Source of the DNA: Occallatibacter gabretensis
GTDB lineage: Bacteria; Acidobacteriota; Terriglobia; Terriglobales; Acidobacteriaceae
DNA length: 64,000 nucleotides
NCBI RefSeq assembly: GCF_001449115.1
Contig: NZ_LAIJ01000009.1
Location: 2,300,114 to 2,364,113, forward strand
Reading direction: 5' to 3'
Below, one piece after another: positions 17,770 through 27,568 of the stretch (the first letter of the stretch is position 1; each line of letters opens with the position of its first letter). The translations under genes and the position numbers were made by a program. The notes beneath the pieces were generated by a model, which was not told where the DNA came from, did no database searches, and saw only the letters and a program-made list of their open reading frames with translations.

Positions 17770-18254
17770 ACGTGCGAGATCTCCACGAAAAATTGGGCGA
17801 AAGAGAACCAGATAACTGACTGAGTGCACAAAAATATCACGCGATGGCTATAGACCGCCGGGAAAGGGAATTGCTTTTTCTACTTAACCAACCAGGCCAA
17901 AAGGATCGCGTAAATATGGATATTTTCTATTGGCGGGATAGAGGAAAGAGAGCCGATAGCGATTATCTATGTTCCTCATTAGCCTTATTCATGCGAGTTT
18001 TGCTGCAGCGGAGCGGTTTGGCAGCCACCTTTCGGCTATTCCTGCCTGTATGTCTGGAGGGGTAGAATGCAATCGGCTTAAAGTCGACTCAAAGCATGCT
18101 TTTTCGCCGGTTTCTTATGCCGCGCGGTGTTTTGCTGTTGCGTTTTCTCCATCCATCGGATGAATGCGTTATCCGTCAAAGAGATGGTGACAGTGCAAGT
18201 GCGCATCAGGAAGAATCCGAAGCTAGAGACTCCCCAGCTCGTGAGGTCATTTGA
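17770..18254. other. Divergent intergenic region
   Basis: No gene recognised in 485 bp between two divergent exported-protein genes. It must hold both promoters; I see no clear palindrome or terminator. Confidence 0.5.
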
Positions 18255-20177
18255 ATGAGGTTGTGTGCCGCAAGGTTTTCTCTGCAAGTTCTGGCTGTAG
18301 CCGGGGCGCTCGTGACGTTGTATCCACTGTGCGCTCGGGCGCAGCAGACTGAGCCGCCTGCGCAGGCGCCGCTTTATGGCGGAAAAGGCAATACCACATC
18401 TCCGCCGCAGGGCGGGTCTGCCACGGCAGGTGTCTTTGCTCCGGTGCTGGACTCAGAGAAGCGGCCGATTACCGCCGGCGGATTCGTGAAGACGGGCCCG
18501 GTTGTTTTCGAGGATATTTCGCAGAAATCCGGGCTTGCCAGCTGGAAGCACAAGATGGGAACGCCGGAGAAGCCTTACATCCTGGAAGCTATCGGCTCAG
18601 GTGTGGCACTCCTTGATTACGATCACGATGGCTGGCTGGACATTTACATTGTCAACGGCTCCACGCGCGACGCGCTCGACGGCAAAGAAGCTGCGCCCAA
18701 GGCCGCGCTCTTCCATAACAATCATGACGGTACGTTTACGAACGTTGCCGACAAGGCCGGCGTAACGAACGAGCGCTGGGGCTTTGGCGTGGCTGTGGGC
18801 GACTACGACAACGACGGCTGGCCTGATCTGTACGTGGCCAACTACGGCAAGAACCGGCTTTATCACAACAACCACGACGGCACGTTTACGGATGTGGCGG
18901 AGCAGGCCGGAGTTACGCTTGGCAACTGGTCTACCGGGCCAAGCTTTGGCGACTACGACGGTGACGGACGTTTGGATATCTTCGTCCCAGGCTATGTTCA
19001 CTGGGATATGAACCGCCTGCCGATGGCTGGATCTGCCGCGGTCGGCTTTGCTAACTGTTCTTTCCGTGGTGCAACTACCATGTGCGGGCCGCGCGGCTTG
19101 CCTGGCGAGCCGGATCATCTCTTCCACAACAATGGGGACGGTACCTTTACCGACGTGAGCGAAAAGGCGGGTGTGAGCGACAAGCGCAAGTATTACGGCT
19201 TCTCGTCCACCTTTGTGGATATCAACAATGATGGCAAGGTGGATCTGATTGTCACTGATGATTCCTCGCCTAACTATCTTTACCTCAATAAGGGTGACGG
19301 AACATTTCAGGATTCAAGCTTCTTTTCGGGCTTTGCGTTGAACCAGGACGCGCGCGAGACGGCGGGCATGGGCATTGCTGTAGGCGACTACATGAATAAT
19401 GGCCGGCTCGACATTTATACGACTACCTTCTCGGATGACTACAAGGCTCTTTATCGTAATGACGGCGATGCAAACTTCGTGGACATTACTCCACAGATGG
19501 GCATGGCTGAGCCCACCTATCCGTTTCTGAGCTGGGGCGATGCGTTCTTTGACTTCGACAACGACGGATGGAAGGATCTGATGTTTGTCAGCGGGCACGT
19601 ATATCCGCAGGTGGACCAGCACAACTGGGGCACCTCATGGGCGGAGCGGCCCATGCTCTTCCATAACGTGAATCAAGGCAAGAAGTTTGAGATGATGCCT
19701 CCGGTCGAGGGCTCCGGTCTTGCCGATGTGATTCCCGCGCGCGGCGCTGCCTTTGGCGATCTCTTTAACGACGGCAAGATCGACGTGGTCATCAACTGCA
19801 TCGACCACACGCCGGTGCTGCTGCGGAATGTGTATAAGGACAACAATCACTGGGTCGGATTTCAGCTCATCGGCGGGCCGAAGAGTCCGCGTGATGCCAT
19901 TGGCACAAAGGTTTATCTCACAGTGAACGGCCAGCGCCAGCGCAGCGATGTGATGAGCGGCGGCAGCTTTGAATCCTCGAATGATTTCCGGCTTCACTTT
20001 GGTCTCGGCCAGTCCACAAAGGTGGACAAGGTTGAGATCGAGTGGTCAGACGGCAACAAGGAAACCGTAAGCCCTGCCTCGGTGGACCGCTATTTCACGG
20101 TGGAAGAAGGCAAGGGAATTGTTCCAAGCGTCTACGATAATCCGGCTACGTATAAAGCCTTCGGAAAGACGATGTGA
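18255..20177 (+). CDS. Exported VCBS/FG-GAP repeat protein with ASPIC/UnbV domain (CRTAC1-like)
   Basis: A 640-residue secreted protein. Residues 1-29 form a signal peptide ending in CARAQQ. It has at least six calcium-binding-type propeller repeats of pattern LDYDHDGWLDIYIVNGS, GDYDNDGWPDLYVANYG, GDYDGDGRLDIFVPGYV and FDFDNDGWKDLMFVSGH. A C-terminal ASPIC/UnbV domain follows (GTKVYLTVNGQRQRSDVMSG, FGLGQSTKVDKVEIEWSDG). These proteins are frequent in Acidobacteria and are often paired with TPR or SusD-like genes, but a biochemical role is not established. The multihaem-TPR gene follows 61 bp downstream on the same strand, suggesting one operon and a joint periplasmic or surface function. Confidence 0.88.
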   Translation: MRLCAARFSLQVLAVAGALVTLYPLCARAQQTEPPAQAPLYGGKGNTTSPPQGGSATAGVFAPVLDSEKRPITAGGFVKTGPVVFEDISQKSGLASWKHKMGTPEKPYILEAIGSGVALLDYDHDGWLDIYIVNGSTRDALDGKEAAPKAALFHNNHDGTFTNVADKAGVTNERWGFGVAVGDYDNDGWPDLYVANYGKNRLYHNNHDGTFTDVAEQAGVTLGNWSTGPSFGDYDGDGRLDIFVPGYVHWDMNRLPMAGSAAVGFANCSFRGATTMCGPRGLPGEPDHLFHNNGDGTFTDVSEKAGVSDKRKYYGFSSTFVDINNDGKVDLIVTDDSSPNYLYLNKGDGTFQDSSFFSGFALNQDARETAGMGIAVGDYMNNGRLDIYTTTFSDDYKALYRNDGDANFVDITPQMGMAEPTYPFLSWGDAFFDFDNDGWKDLMFVSGHVYPQVDQHNWGTSWAERPMLFHNVNQGKKFEMMPPVEGSGLADVIPARGAAFGDLFNDGKIDVVINCIDHTPVLLRNVYKDNNHWVGFQLIGGPKSPRDAIGTKVYLTVNGQRQRSDVMSGGSFESSNDFRLHFGLGQSTKVDKVEIEWSDGNKETVSPASVDRYFTVEEGKGIVPSVYDNPATYKAFGKTM

Positions 20178-20238
20178 GCGGTGGACTTGTGAAGGTAATG
20201 CGCTCAAAAAGGTCACAGAAGCACAGGACACGAAGTTC

Positions 20239-22614
20239 ATGACCAAACATTTTTTTTCGAGGCTTATTCTGTCCGCACTGGCGTTCTCGGCGGCGTTTGC
20301 TGCCTGCGCCCAGGCGCAGGCACCACAAAGTGTGAACCCGGCTGATCCCGGTACCAGTGAGCTTGCGTCGCCGCCTGCATATTCGGCGAAGCCCAAGGAC
20401 GCGCAGCCGACACCGGATACGGATGCGCAGCTGGCCGCGATGGCGCGCTTCAAAGCCCGTGCGGACGAGAAATTTACCACCGACCGCAAAGCTTTCAATG
20501 AACTCGCTTCGCCGTCCTACAACTTCCATTACGGCAAGGGCAACCCCTATACACCGGGCAACATTGCGGCGCAGGGAGTGGGTTTTATTCAGCCAGGCGC
20601 GTATCCCACTGCTGAGTATTGCGGTACGTGCCATCAGGAGGCTTATTCCCAGTGGCGGCAGGCTCTGCACTCGAATTCCTTCCGCACGCCCTTTTACCGC
20701 ACCAGCGTCAATCTGCTGATTCGCGACAATATCCGCGGTATCGCGTTCGCACGCTTCTGCGATAGCTGCCACAATCCGATCGGTGTGCTTGGCGCGGCTC
20801 TTACCGAAGATGGCAAGGTTGATCGCGCCAAGTTCGATTCCGATGGCCTTACCTGCATGACCTGCCACTCGGTCACCAGCATTGGTGACGCGATGCAGGG
20901 CGGATCAGTGAACGGCAATGCCGCTGTGGTCATTGGCGTGCCCTCAGTCATAGTGGATGAAAAGGGCAACCGTATTCCAGGGCAGGTGCCCTTCGACATG
21001 ATTCTGCAGCATCCGGAGCGGCATTCCGCGGCTGTGATGCACGACTTTCTGCACAAGCCGGAGTTCTGCGCCGCCTGCCACAAGGCAAACCTGCCTGCGC
21101 CGCTGAACGACTACAAGTTCATTCGTGCCTTTACCGCTTACGACGAGTGGCAGCAGTCGAAGTTCTCGCAGCGCAATCCGCTGACTTTCTACACGGCGGA
21201 CTTCAAGACCTGCCAGACCTGCCACATGATGCGCAATGCCATCTCGCATCCTGACTACGGCGCGAAGAACGGGACGCTTGCTTCGCATCGCTGGCTCGCT
21301 GGTAACACGGCTGTTCCTTTCTACTATGGCTTCAAGGACCAGCTCGACAAAACCATCGAGTTCCTCAAAACGGGCAATTATCTGAATGTCGACATCCTGG
21401 CCATCAAGCGCAATCACGACGAGAAACTCATCGCGCCGCTCGGTAAAGTCTCCTATAAGCTGGATCCTAGCGATGTGGTGGAAGCGTATGTGGTTGTTCA
21501 GAACAAGAACATCGGTCACTCGCTTATCCCTGAGGTGCGCGACCTTTATGAAAGCTGGCTCGAGTTCAGCGTCAAGGATGCGAACGGTAAGGAGATTTAT
21601 CATTCCGGTTTCCTGAAACCCGACGGAATGATCGATCCTCGCGCGCACAGCTTCACGAATCGCCCGGTTACGGATGAAGGCGATTTTGTGGACAACCATA
21701 AGGTGTGGACCATCCACTCCGTGGCATACGACAACACTGTGCAGGCCGGGCGCTCGGTGCTGGTGCGGTATCAGTTCCGCATGCCGGCCGATATCACGGG
21801 CGCGGTCAGCGTTACGGCAAAGGTCAACTATCGCCACCTGCGCCAGAGCTATCTCGACAACATCTTCGGCAAGGATGACCATCCGGCGTATCCGGTCGTC
21901 GAGATCGCCTCGCGCACGCGCGTGCTGAAGATCGGCGAGAACAGCCCTGAAGCCCCTGGACCAAACGACAACGAAGACTGGATGCGCTGGAATAATCTCG
22001 GCATTGCAATGCTCGATCAGTTCCAGTACAAGGAGGCCGTTGACGCCTTTAACGAGGTTGTGAAGCTGCGCCCCGACTATGCTGAGGGTTACACCAGCAT
22101 CGGTCTGACGGAGATTGTGTGGGAGAAGTACGACTCTGCGCGCGGGGCCATCAATCATGCGTTGAAGCTTGATCCCGAGAGCGCACGCGCGCACTACTAT
22201 GATGGGCTTCTACAGCGCCGCGCAGGCAACACGCCAGCTGAGATCGCCGACTTCCAATATGTCGTCGAGAAGTTCCCGCAGTCACGCGATGCGCGGCGCG
22301 AACTCGGCATTACTTACTACCAGCAGAAGCGCGAGAAGGATGCCGTGGAGCAGTTCGAGGCTCTGCAAGTGATCGATCCTGATGATCTGGTGGCGCATTA
22401 CAACCTATCCCTCCTATATCGCCGCGAGGGCAAGATGCAGGAGGCGCGCGATCAGCAGGCCATGTTCGCCGACAAGAAAGTGGATCCGGGCGCGCCTACT
22501 TATTCGCTGAACTTTCTGCGTGCTCATCCGGAGATCTCCGCGGAGAGCATTCCGTGGCATGTTCACTCTGACATGAAGGAAGAGACCGGGGGCATGCACG
22601 ATGGCGGCAAATAA
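20239..22614 (+). CDS. Five-haem cytochrome c fused to C-terminal TPR domain
   Basis: A 791-residue exported protein. The N-terminal 27 residues are a signal sequence (a FAAC lipobox at 20-23 is possible). Five CxxCH sites are visible: CGTCH (128), CDSCH (174), CMTCH (206), CAACH (277) and CQTCH (325), in a layout resembling cytochrome c554-type multihaem domains. A beta-sandwich-like middle region (about 400-610) follows, then TPR repeats from about residue 650 (NNLGIAMLDQFQYKEAVDAF, LKLDPESARAHYY). ATG 20239 is chosen over an upstream frame extension because it begins the signal peptide. The preceding ASPIC/UnbV gene is a probable operon partner. Its stop overlaps the next gene's start by 14 bp. 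Electron-transfer function is likely; partners unknown. Confidence 0.87.
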   Translation: MTKHFFSRLILSALAFSAAFAACAQAQAPQSVNPADPGTSELASPPAYSAKPKDAQPTPDTDAQLAAMARFKARADEKFTTDRKAFNELASPSYNFHYGKGNPYTPGNIAAQGVGFIQPGAYPTAEYCGTCHQEAYSQWRQALHSNSFRTPFYRTSVNLLIRDNIRGIAFARFCDSCHNPIGVLGAALTEDGKVDRAKFDSDGLTCMTCHSVTSIGDAMQGGSVNGNAAVVIGVPSVIVDEKGNRIPGQVPFDMILQHPERHSAAVMHDFLHKPEFCAACHKANLPAPLNDYKFIRAFTAYDEWQQSKFSQRNPLTFYTADFKTCQTCHMMRNAISHPDYGAKNGTLASHRWLAGNTAVPFYYGFKDQLDKTIEFLKTGNYLNVDILAIKRNHDEKLIAPLGKVSYKLDPSDVVEAYVVVQNKNIGHSLIPEVRDLYESWLEFSVKDANGKEIYHSGFLKPDGMIDPRAHSFTNRPVTDEGDFVDNHKVWTIHSVAYDNTVQAGRSVLVRYQFRMPADITGAVSVTAKVNYRHLRQSYLDNIFGKDDHPAYPVVEIASRTRVLKIGENSPEAPGPNDNEDWMRWNNLGIAMLDQFQYKEAVDAFNEVVKLRPDYAEGYTSIGLTEIVWEKYDSARGAINHALKLDPESARAHYYDGLLQRRAGNTPAEIADFQYVVEKFPQSRDARRELGITYYQQKREKDAVEQFEALQVIDPDDLVAHYNLSLLYRREGKMQEARDQQAMFADKKVDPGAPTYSLNFLRAHPEISAESIPWHVHSDMKEETGGMHDGGK

Positions 22615-23164
22615 ATGGACCCTGGGGATCGTACTGGCCGTGGTTGCGTTGCTGATTCCTGCCAGCGCGCATGCCGCAAACAATTGCCCCTGGCTGACGG
22701 AGGCGACGGTTGGCGGGCTGCTGGGGGGCAATGCCGCGGGAGCTTATACTGCCGGGCCGGCGGTGACCACCTCAACGTCGGCTACCATCAATCCGGAGGC
22801 TGGGCCGACGGTACGGATGGATCAGCCTGGGACGTGCGTCTTTACAGATAAGGAAGGCGCGGCGACGCGCGAGCTTACCGTAACGATGGAAGTGAGCCCT
22901 GATGCGCATACCAAGCTGGCGGGTATGATGCAGGCCTGTGGCGCGAGTTCGCAGCTTCTGCAGGCGATTGGTAATGAGGCAGCCGTGTGCACGATGGATG
23001 TGCACAAAAAATCTGTCAGTGAGCGCGTTGTGGGGCGCGTACGCAATCAGATCTTCACTATCACAATATCCACGACGCTCAAGGACGATCCTGTGCTGAA
23101 TACTTCTTCGCTGATGACCAGGATCTATACGGCATCTGAGCAAGTGGCTGGAAATTTATTCTGA
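22601..23164 (+). CDS. Small exported hypothetical protein
   Basis: A 187-residue protein with a clear signal peptide (MAANKWTLGIVLAVVALLI then PASAHA, cleavage after AHA). The mature part has four cysteines (in NNCPW, GTCVF, QACGA and AVCTM), compatible with two disulfides, and a Gly/Ala-rich start. I do not recognise a family; it weakly recalls DUF3558-like secreted proteins. It begins 14 bp inside the end of the multihaem-TPR gene in another frame, so translational coupling and a shared pathway are likely. Confidence 0.7.
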   Translation: MAANKWTLGIVLAVVALLIPASAHAANNCPWLTEATVGGLLGGNAAGAYTAGPAVTTSTSATINPEAGPTVRMDQPGTCVFTDKEGAATRELTVTMEVSPDAHTKLAGMMQACGASSQLLQAIGNEAAVCTMDVHKKSVSERVVGRVRNQIFTITISTTLKDDPVLNTSSLMTRIYTASEQVAGNLF

Positions 23165-23186
23165 GCGGCTGTACTCAGGATTCGAT

Positions 23187-24350
23187 TCACGATTCAAGAG
23201 TGAGCTGGCCTGCGGCCCATGCGGATTGCGGCTTTGGCTCGGTGGCGAGATCGTAGACCAGCCGTTCCAGCACCAGCCGCTTGTCCGGCGGTGAGGAACG
23301 CAGCTCCAGATCAGCACGCGCAATCAGCCGCAGGGCGCGTGTCAGCTCTCGGCGTGATTTGTAGCGGCGCGCCTGGCGGATCAGGTCGTCTGCCGCGAAG
23401 GGCGGAATGCGGAAGCCCTGCCATAGCGCCTGCCAGATGGCGCGCGAGTCACGAACGTTTTTCTTAAGGATGACGAGCATCTGGCGGAAGGTGCGCGCCA
23501 GCATGTAGAGGTGCCCGATGGCGGCATCTTCGCCCGCTTCCGACGAGTTCAGCAGACCATGCAATAGCGCCAGTGCGCGCTTCGGCTGGCGGGCGCTGAT
23601 GGCATCGGTCAGCTCATAGAGGGACCGCTGTTTTGCGCCGAGCACCATGGTTTCTACATCGCCGAGGGTAATGCGGCCGCGGCCTTGCGTGTAGAGCAGC
23701 AGCTTTTCGAGCTCGGAAGCTATCAGCATCATGTCCGCACCCAGCGCGTCCACCAGCTCACGTGCTGCATCTGGGTCGAGCTTTGTCTCGCTCTCCTGCG
23801 CGGTTGCAACGGCCCAGTGCATGGCGTCTTCTTCCGAGACGCGCGTCAACTCCACCATGGCGCAGTGCTCACCCAGCGTTTCCGTGAGGCGCTCGTAGCG
23901 GGTTTTGTCTTCCATCTCCATGCGGCGGGTGTCTGCCGGGATGCGGATAAAATCCGCGACGAAGATCAGAAGTGCCTGCGGATTTGGTGAGCGGAAATAG
24001 CGGTCGAGCGCGGCGAATTCATCCTTCTTTGCGCCGCGGTTATAAAGCTGCCGCACGTTGCGGATGAAGATCACCTGGAACGGGGCCATGAGAGAAGGCG
24101 TCTGCGCGCGGTCCAACGCTTCGAAGATGGATGTCGAGGCAAGATCGATGTCGGAGAGGCAGAAGTCCCTGAGATCGGCGGGGACAAATGCGCGCAGCAC
24201 TGCGGCGCGGCAGCGTTCCTGCAGAAAGAGCTCATCGCCGGCCAGCACATAGGCCGGCTTCAGAGGATTGTTATCCTTTGCGGCGGCTTCGATTTCAGAG
24301 ACGAAGCGTCCCGTGGCGGAAAAACCTGCGCCCCAGCGAGACCCGCTCAA
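23187..24350 (-). CDS. holA: DNA polymerase III delta subunit
   Basis: A 387-residue clamp-loader delta subunit that would open the beta sliding clamp. The N-terminal part has PAYVLAGDELFLQER (Walker-like region, non-functional in delta), then FQVIFIRNVRQL, an alpha-helical lid and the C-terminal collar domain (QPKRALALLHGLL, HLYMLARTFRQMLVI, RRYKSRRELTRALRLIARAD). The start is a TTG at 24350 with GGAGG 8 bp upstream; no ATG or GTG lies nearby in frame. It is convergent with the small exported-protein gene, 22 bp apart. Identification by fold and conserved blocks is good. Confidence 0.85.
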   Translation of the reverse strand: MSGSRWGAGFSATGRFVSEIEAAAKDNNPLKPAYVLAGDELFLQERCRAAVLRAFVPADLRDFCLSDIDLASTSIFEALDRAQTPSLMAPFQVIFIRNVRQLYNRGAKKDEFAALDRYFRSPNPQALLIFVADFIRIPADTRRMEMEDKTRYERLTETLGEHCAMVELTRVSEEDAMHWAVATAQESETKLDPDAARELVDALGADMMLIASELEKLLLYTQGRGRITLGDVETMVLGAKQRSLYELTDAISARQPKRALALLHGLLNSSEAGEDAAIGHLYMLARTFRQMLVILKKNVRDSRAIWQALWQGFRIPPFAADDLIRQARRYKSRRELTRALRLIARADLELRSSPPDKRLVLERLVYDLATEPKPQSAWAAGQLTLES

Positions 24351-24451
24351 AGTGTGAGCCTCCGGGAACTCCGACTCCGGTTGAGGATGTGCTTCATGCG
24401 TCTACAGAATAGCAGCGATTGAAGTTGTGGACGATGTGGGAATTGGTACGC

Positions 24452-26086
24452 TTATTCGTCTTCAGCATCGACAGAGACTGTGAACTTGTCGTCCGGCAGC
24501 TTGACCCGCAGGCTGAGTCCGATGTTTTCGCGTATCTTGCCGCCGGGCAGCGGATGGAGCTTGAAGAGCACGAGGACGTTGCGGTCCGGGTCGTCGAAGG
24601 CGGGGAAGCTGGCCACCTGTTCGAGCGAGTAATGCGTGTGCAGGTCTTCCAGCGTACCGGGGTCGAGGGAGTTCCAGCCGGCCCACCAGCCTGGTTGATA
24701 TTTGCCGAGCCTGTCGGAGAAGTCCATGGTGCCGAAGTCGTCGCACATTGTGGGCAGATGCGTGATCATGGTCATCTCATCGCCGCTGATCGAGACTACG
24801 AGTCGCTTGCCGTTGGGGTGCTCATTGACGTACTGGGTGAGATTCTGCGCGGCGGTCACCCAAGTGTATTCCGGATGCGTCGCGTAGGTGAGCGTGGTTG
24901 CTGCATTCGACCCGGCTGCCAGCGCCGCAACCGCAATTGCGCTGCTGCCCAGCCACAGCACCCAACGATGTGAGCTGCTCTTGCTCGCATTTACTAGAGC
25001 CTCTGCGCCTTGGACCAGCACGAAGATGGAGAACACGCCGACCACGGTGAAATACCTAGGTTGCGGGTGGTTCTGATAGGTCATGAAGAGGATGTAGCCC
25101 GCCGCTGCGAGCACAGAAGCGCCAAAGACGGGCTCGGCCAGCAGTTTCCGTCCCCAATTGGTGCGCCATGCGGCCAGAGCTATCAAAAAGACCACGCCGG
25201 CGAGGGGAATCAGGATGTGATCGACCCACAGACCGCCGTGGAATGACCACCACAGGCTTACCAGTGGCCAGTAAAACTCCTTTGGCTTGATGTACTTGTT
25301 GATGAAGAAGAGATAGCGGTAATCGGTGAGGAGGCCGCTTGCGATCACAATCGCCATCCACAGGCCGAAGGAGACTGCGGCGGCCAGTCCCGTCGCAATT
25401 GTGCAGCGGATGGCGGCCTGCGAAGGCTTCCACCACTTTGCGCCTCTGCCGAATGAAGCCAGAATAGCCCATCCCAACGCAGGCAGCAGAAATGCTGCCG
25501 AGGTCTTGGAGAGCAGCATGAGCGTGTACAGCAGCCCGATCCCAATCGAGGCGATAATCGGGCGTTTCAGCCGCGGCAGCCGCACTGCCAGGTTCAATGC
25601 TGCCAGGAAGAATGCCACCAGCATGGGTTCGAGAATCGCCAGCCGGCTGAAGGCGTAGAGAAACGGGCTTGTCGCGATCAGCGTCAGTGCCAGAAGCGCC
25701 ATCCACCGCGCGCCGCGCACGCGCAGCAGCGTATAACTCAGCAGCAGATTGATTACAAAGAAGCTGACGGCCAGTGCGCGCGCCGCCTCAATGTTGACGC
25801 CGGTAAAGAAGAACAGCAACCACTCGAGAAACGGCCATACAGGCACCGCAGGCGCGGGATTAAAGTCGCCCGTCATGTACCAGTTGCCGAAGAGATGCGC
25901 GCGGACTGCGGCGTTGCCGTACCAGCCCTCGTCGGTGTATTTGGCCCAGTCCATGAACCACGGGGTGTGGTTGGGAAAGTCCGCGCTCAGGTGCGCGAAG
26001 TGCACCAGCGCGAATGCCGCAATGAATAGGATCCACGCCGCCTCTGCCAGGCGCTTGAGGGAAACACTCAATCTAGCTACTCCCAA
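24452..26086 (-). CDS. GT39/ArnT-like membrane glycosyltransferase
   Basis: A 544-residue polytopic inner-membrane protein with about ten hydrophobic segments in the first 400 residues, then a periplasmic C-terminal domain. The first periplasmic loop has DWAKYTDEGWYGNAAVRAH, with the Asp-Glu pair typical of lipid-linked-sugar dependent glycosyltransferases (GT39/GT83, PMT/ArnT). It would transfer a sugar from a polyprenyl-phosphate donor to an extracytoplasmic acceptor. Acceptor and sugar are unknown. It lies 101 bp downstream of holA's start on the same strand. Confidence 0.78.
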   Translation of the reverse strand: MGVARLSVSLKRLAEAAWILFIAAFALVHFAHLSADFPNHTPWFMDWAKYTDEGWYGNAAVRAHLFGNWYMTGDFNPAPAVPVWPFLEWLLFFFTGVNIEAARALAVSFFVINLLLSYTLLRVRGARWMALLALTLIATSPFLYAFSRLAILEPMLVAFFLAALNLAVRLPRLKRPIIASIGIGLLYTLMLLSKTSAAFLLPALGWAILASFGRGAKWWKPSQAAIRCTIATGLAAAVSFGLWMAIVIASGLLTDYRYLFFINKYIKPKEFYWPLVSLWWSFHGGLWVDHILIPLAGVVFLIALAAWRTNWGRKLLAEPVFGASVLAAAGYILFMTYQNHPQPRYFTVVGVFSIFVLVQGAEALVNASKSSSHRWVLWLGSSAIAVAALAAGSNAATTLTYATHPEYTWVTAAQNLTQYVNEHPNGKRLVVSISGDEMTMITHLPTMCDDFGTMDFSDRLGKYQPGWWAGWNSLDPGTLEDLHTHYSLEQVASFPAFDDPDRNVLVLFKLHPLPGGKIRENIGLSLRVKLPDDKFTVSVDAEDE

Positions 26087-26181
26087 GGGTCTTAAAAGGA
26101 TGGGGTCAGTATATAGGGGCGAATCAGGCGTCTTTCGAGAAGCTGCCGTTGATTTCTGTTCCCGGCCCGCTGATTCTTGCC

Positions 26182-27285
26182 TTACTCATAGGCCAGCGCG
26201 TCGATGGGGTCTTTGCGTGCGGCCATCCATGCGGGATAGAGAGCGCCCCACAGAGCGCCTATAAAGGCGATCAACATTCCGCGTCCGATCCATCCTGTTG
26301 TGATCTCAAAGTTCAGCGTGGGGAATACGTGCGCCAGCAGAAGCTTGACGCCGAAGGCCCCCACGATACCGAGAATGACGCCGGCAATGGCGACAAGCGC
26401 GGTCTCGCGCAGTACGAGTGAGACAATGTCCAGTTTTGATGCGCCCATCGATTTGAGAATGCCGATCTCGCGCGTGCGCTCGAGAACTGCCGTGTACATG
26501 GACTGGAAGATTACGAGGAAGCCGACGATGACGGCGATACCGGTGACGGTGGTGAGGGCGATGTTGAAGCCGGGAAGCTTATCGGGCGTCATTGTGGCCA
26601 GCCACTCGTCAATGCTCTGAATTGGATAATCTTCGAGACCCTTGGTGGAATGAATCTCGTTTCTCACGGCTTCAAGGTTAGCTTTGTCATCCACCTTGAT
26701 ATAGAAGACCGACGCCCGGCCCACGGAGCCCGTCATCTCACCCATTGTCTCAATCGGAATCAACTTACGGCTACCCTTGCCGTGCTCGACAATTCCGGAG
26801 ATGCGGAAGGGATGATCCATAATCTTGATCGTGTCGCCTACGTGCAGCGCCGGTGTTGAATTGGCCTGGATATCGTCCACGATCGCATCGTATGTCTCCT
26901 GGAACGGCCCCCCGGAGATAAAGGTGAAGGGCTTGAGGGCATCAAAGCTCGCGTAATCGATGCCATAGATGAGCTCAATCTTGCCGGCTGTGTTGAGCTT
27001 TTGAATGACGGGCGAGGCGGCGGTCACATGAGGCAGCTTTCGCAGCACATCGGCAATTTTGGAAGACATGGGCGCGCCGCCTACGCCGTTCATATAGCTT
27101 GAATTGGAAGGCCAGAGCATCAAGTCTGCGCCCGTGCCGTTGGTGCGCGTCTTCTGGTCATTCAGCATGCCCATGAAGACGCCTGCAATGGAAAGAATCA
27201 TCACGACTTCAATGGCGACGGCGAACACGCTGATGATGGAGCGTAGCGGGCGATGGAGCAGATTGGCGAAGACAAGCTTGTTCAT
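26182..27285 (-). CDS. MacB/FtsX-type ABC transporter permease
   Basis: A 367-residue permease with the MacB architecture: TM1 at about 17-40, a large periplasmic MacB_PCD domain (40-245), and three C-terminal TM helices with the FtsX block ILKSMGASKLDIVSLVLRE. It ends with the short motif DPIDALAYE usual in this family. Such permeases usually work with a LolD/MacB-type ATPase in lipoprotein transport or efflux; no ATPase gene is in the window, so the partner must be elsewhere. The start at 27285 is chosen because the conserved N-terminus (NKLVFANLLHRPLRS) begins there; the upstream in-frame extension is not family-like. Confidence 0.85.
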   Translation of the reverse strand: MNKLVFANLLHRPLRSIISVFAVAIEVVMILSIAGVFMGMLNDQKTRTNGTGADLMLWPSNSSYMNGVGGAPMSSKIADVLRKLPHVTAASPVIQKLNTAGKIELIYGIDYASFDALKPFTFISGGPFQETYDAIVDDIQANSTPALHVGDTIKIMDHPFRISGIVEHGKGSRKLIPIETMGEMTGSVGRASVFYIKVDDKANLEAVRNEIHSTKGLEDYPIQSIDEWLATMTPDKLPGFNIALTTVTGIAVIVGFLVIFQSMYTAVLERTREIGILKSMGASKLDIVSLVLRETALVAIAGVILGIVGAFGVKLLLAHVFPTLNFEITTGWIGRGMLIAFIGALWGALYPAWMAARKDPIDALAYE

Positions 27286-27568
27286 TGCTGAATACAGGTT
27301 ACAGGCTGCGGGTGGTGGTGACCAGAAGATAGAGTGCCGCGAATGATCGGAAAGCAGGCAGCTGCAAGTTGTATCTGTATCTCTCATGCGCTTGTCGAAC
27401 CAAACGGGTTCCTTCTCGGTTCCAATCTGGTAAAGAACGAGAAAAATCGCCCGATGTATCCATATAAGGAACTAGACCGCCTTGAATCGATGGAGGATAA
27501 TCCATTTGAGGCGTAAACCTCGATTGAGCGGGCAGGCTCCATGAGACTGCGCCGCACGAGGGCAGCGA

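Noticed and set aside
20944..22194. 416-residue minus-strand frame
   Set aside because: Antisense to the multihaem-TPR gene, whose five CxxCH motifs prove the plus-strand reading.
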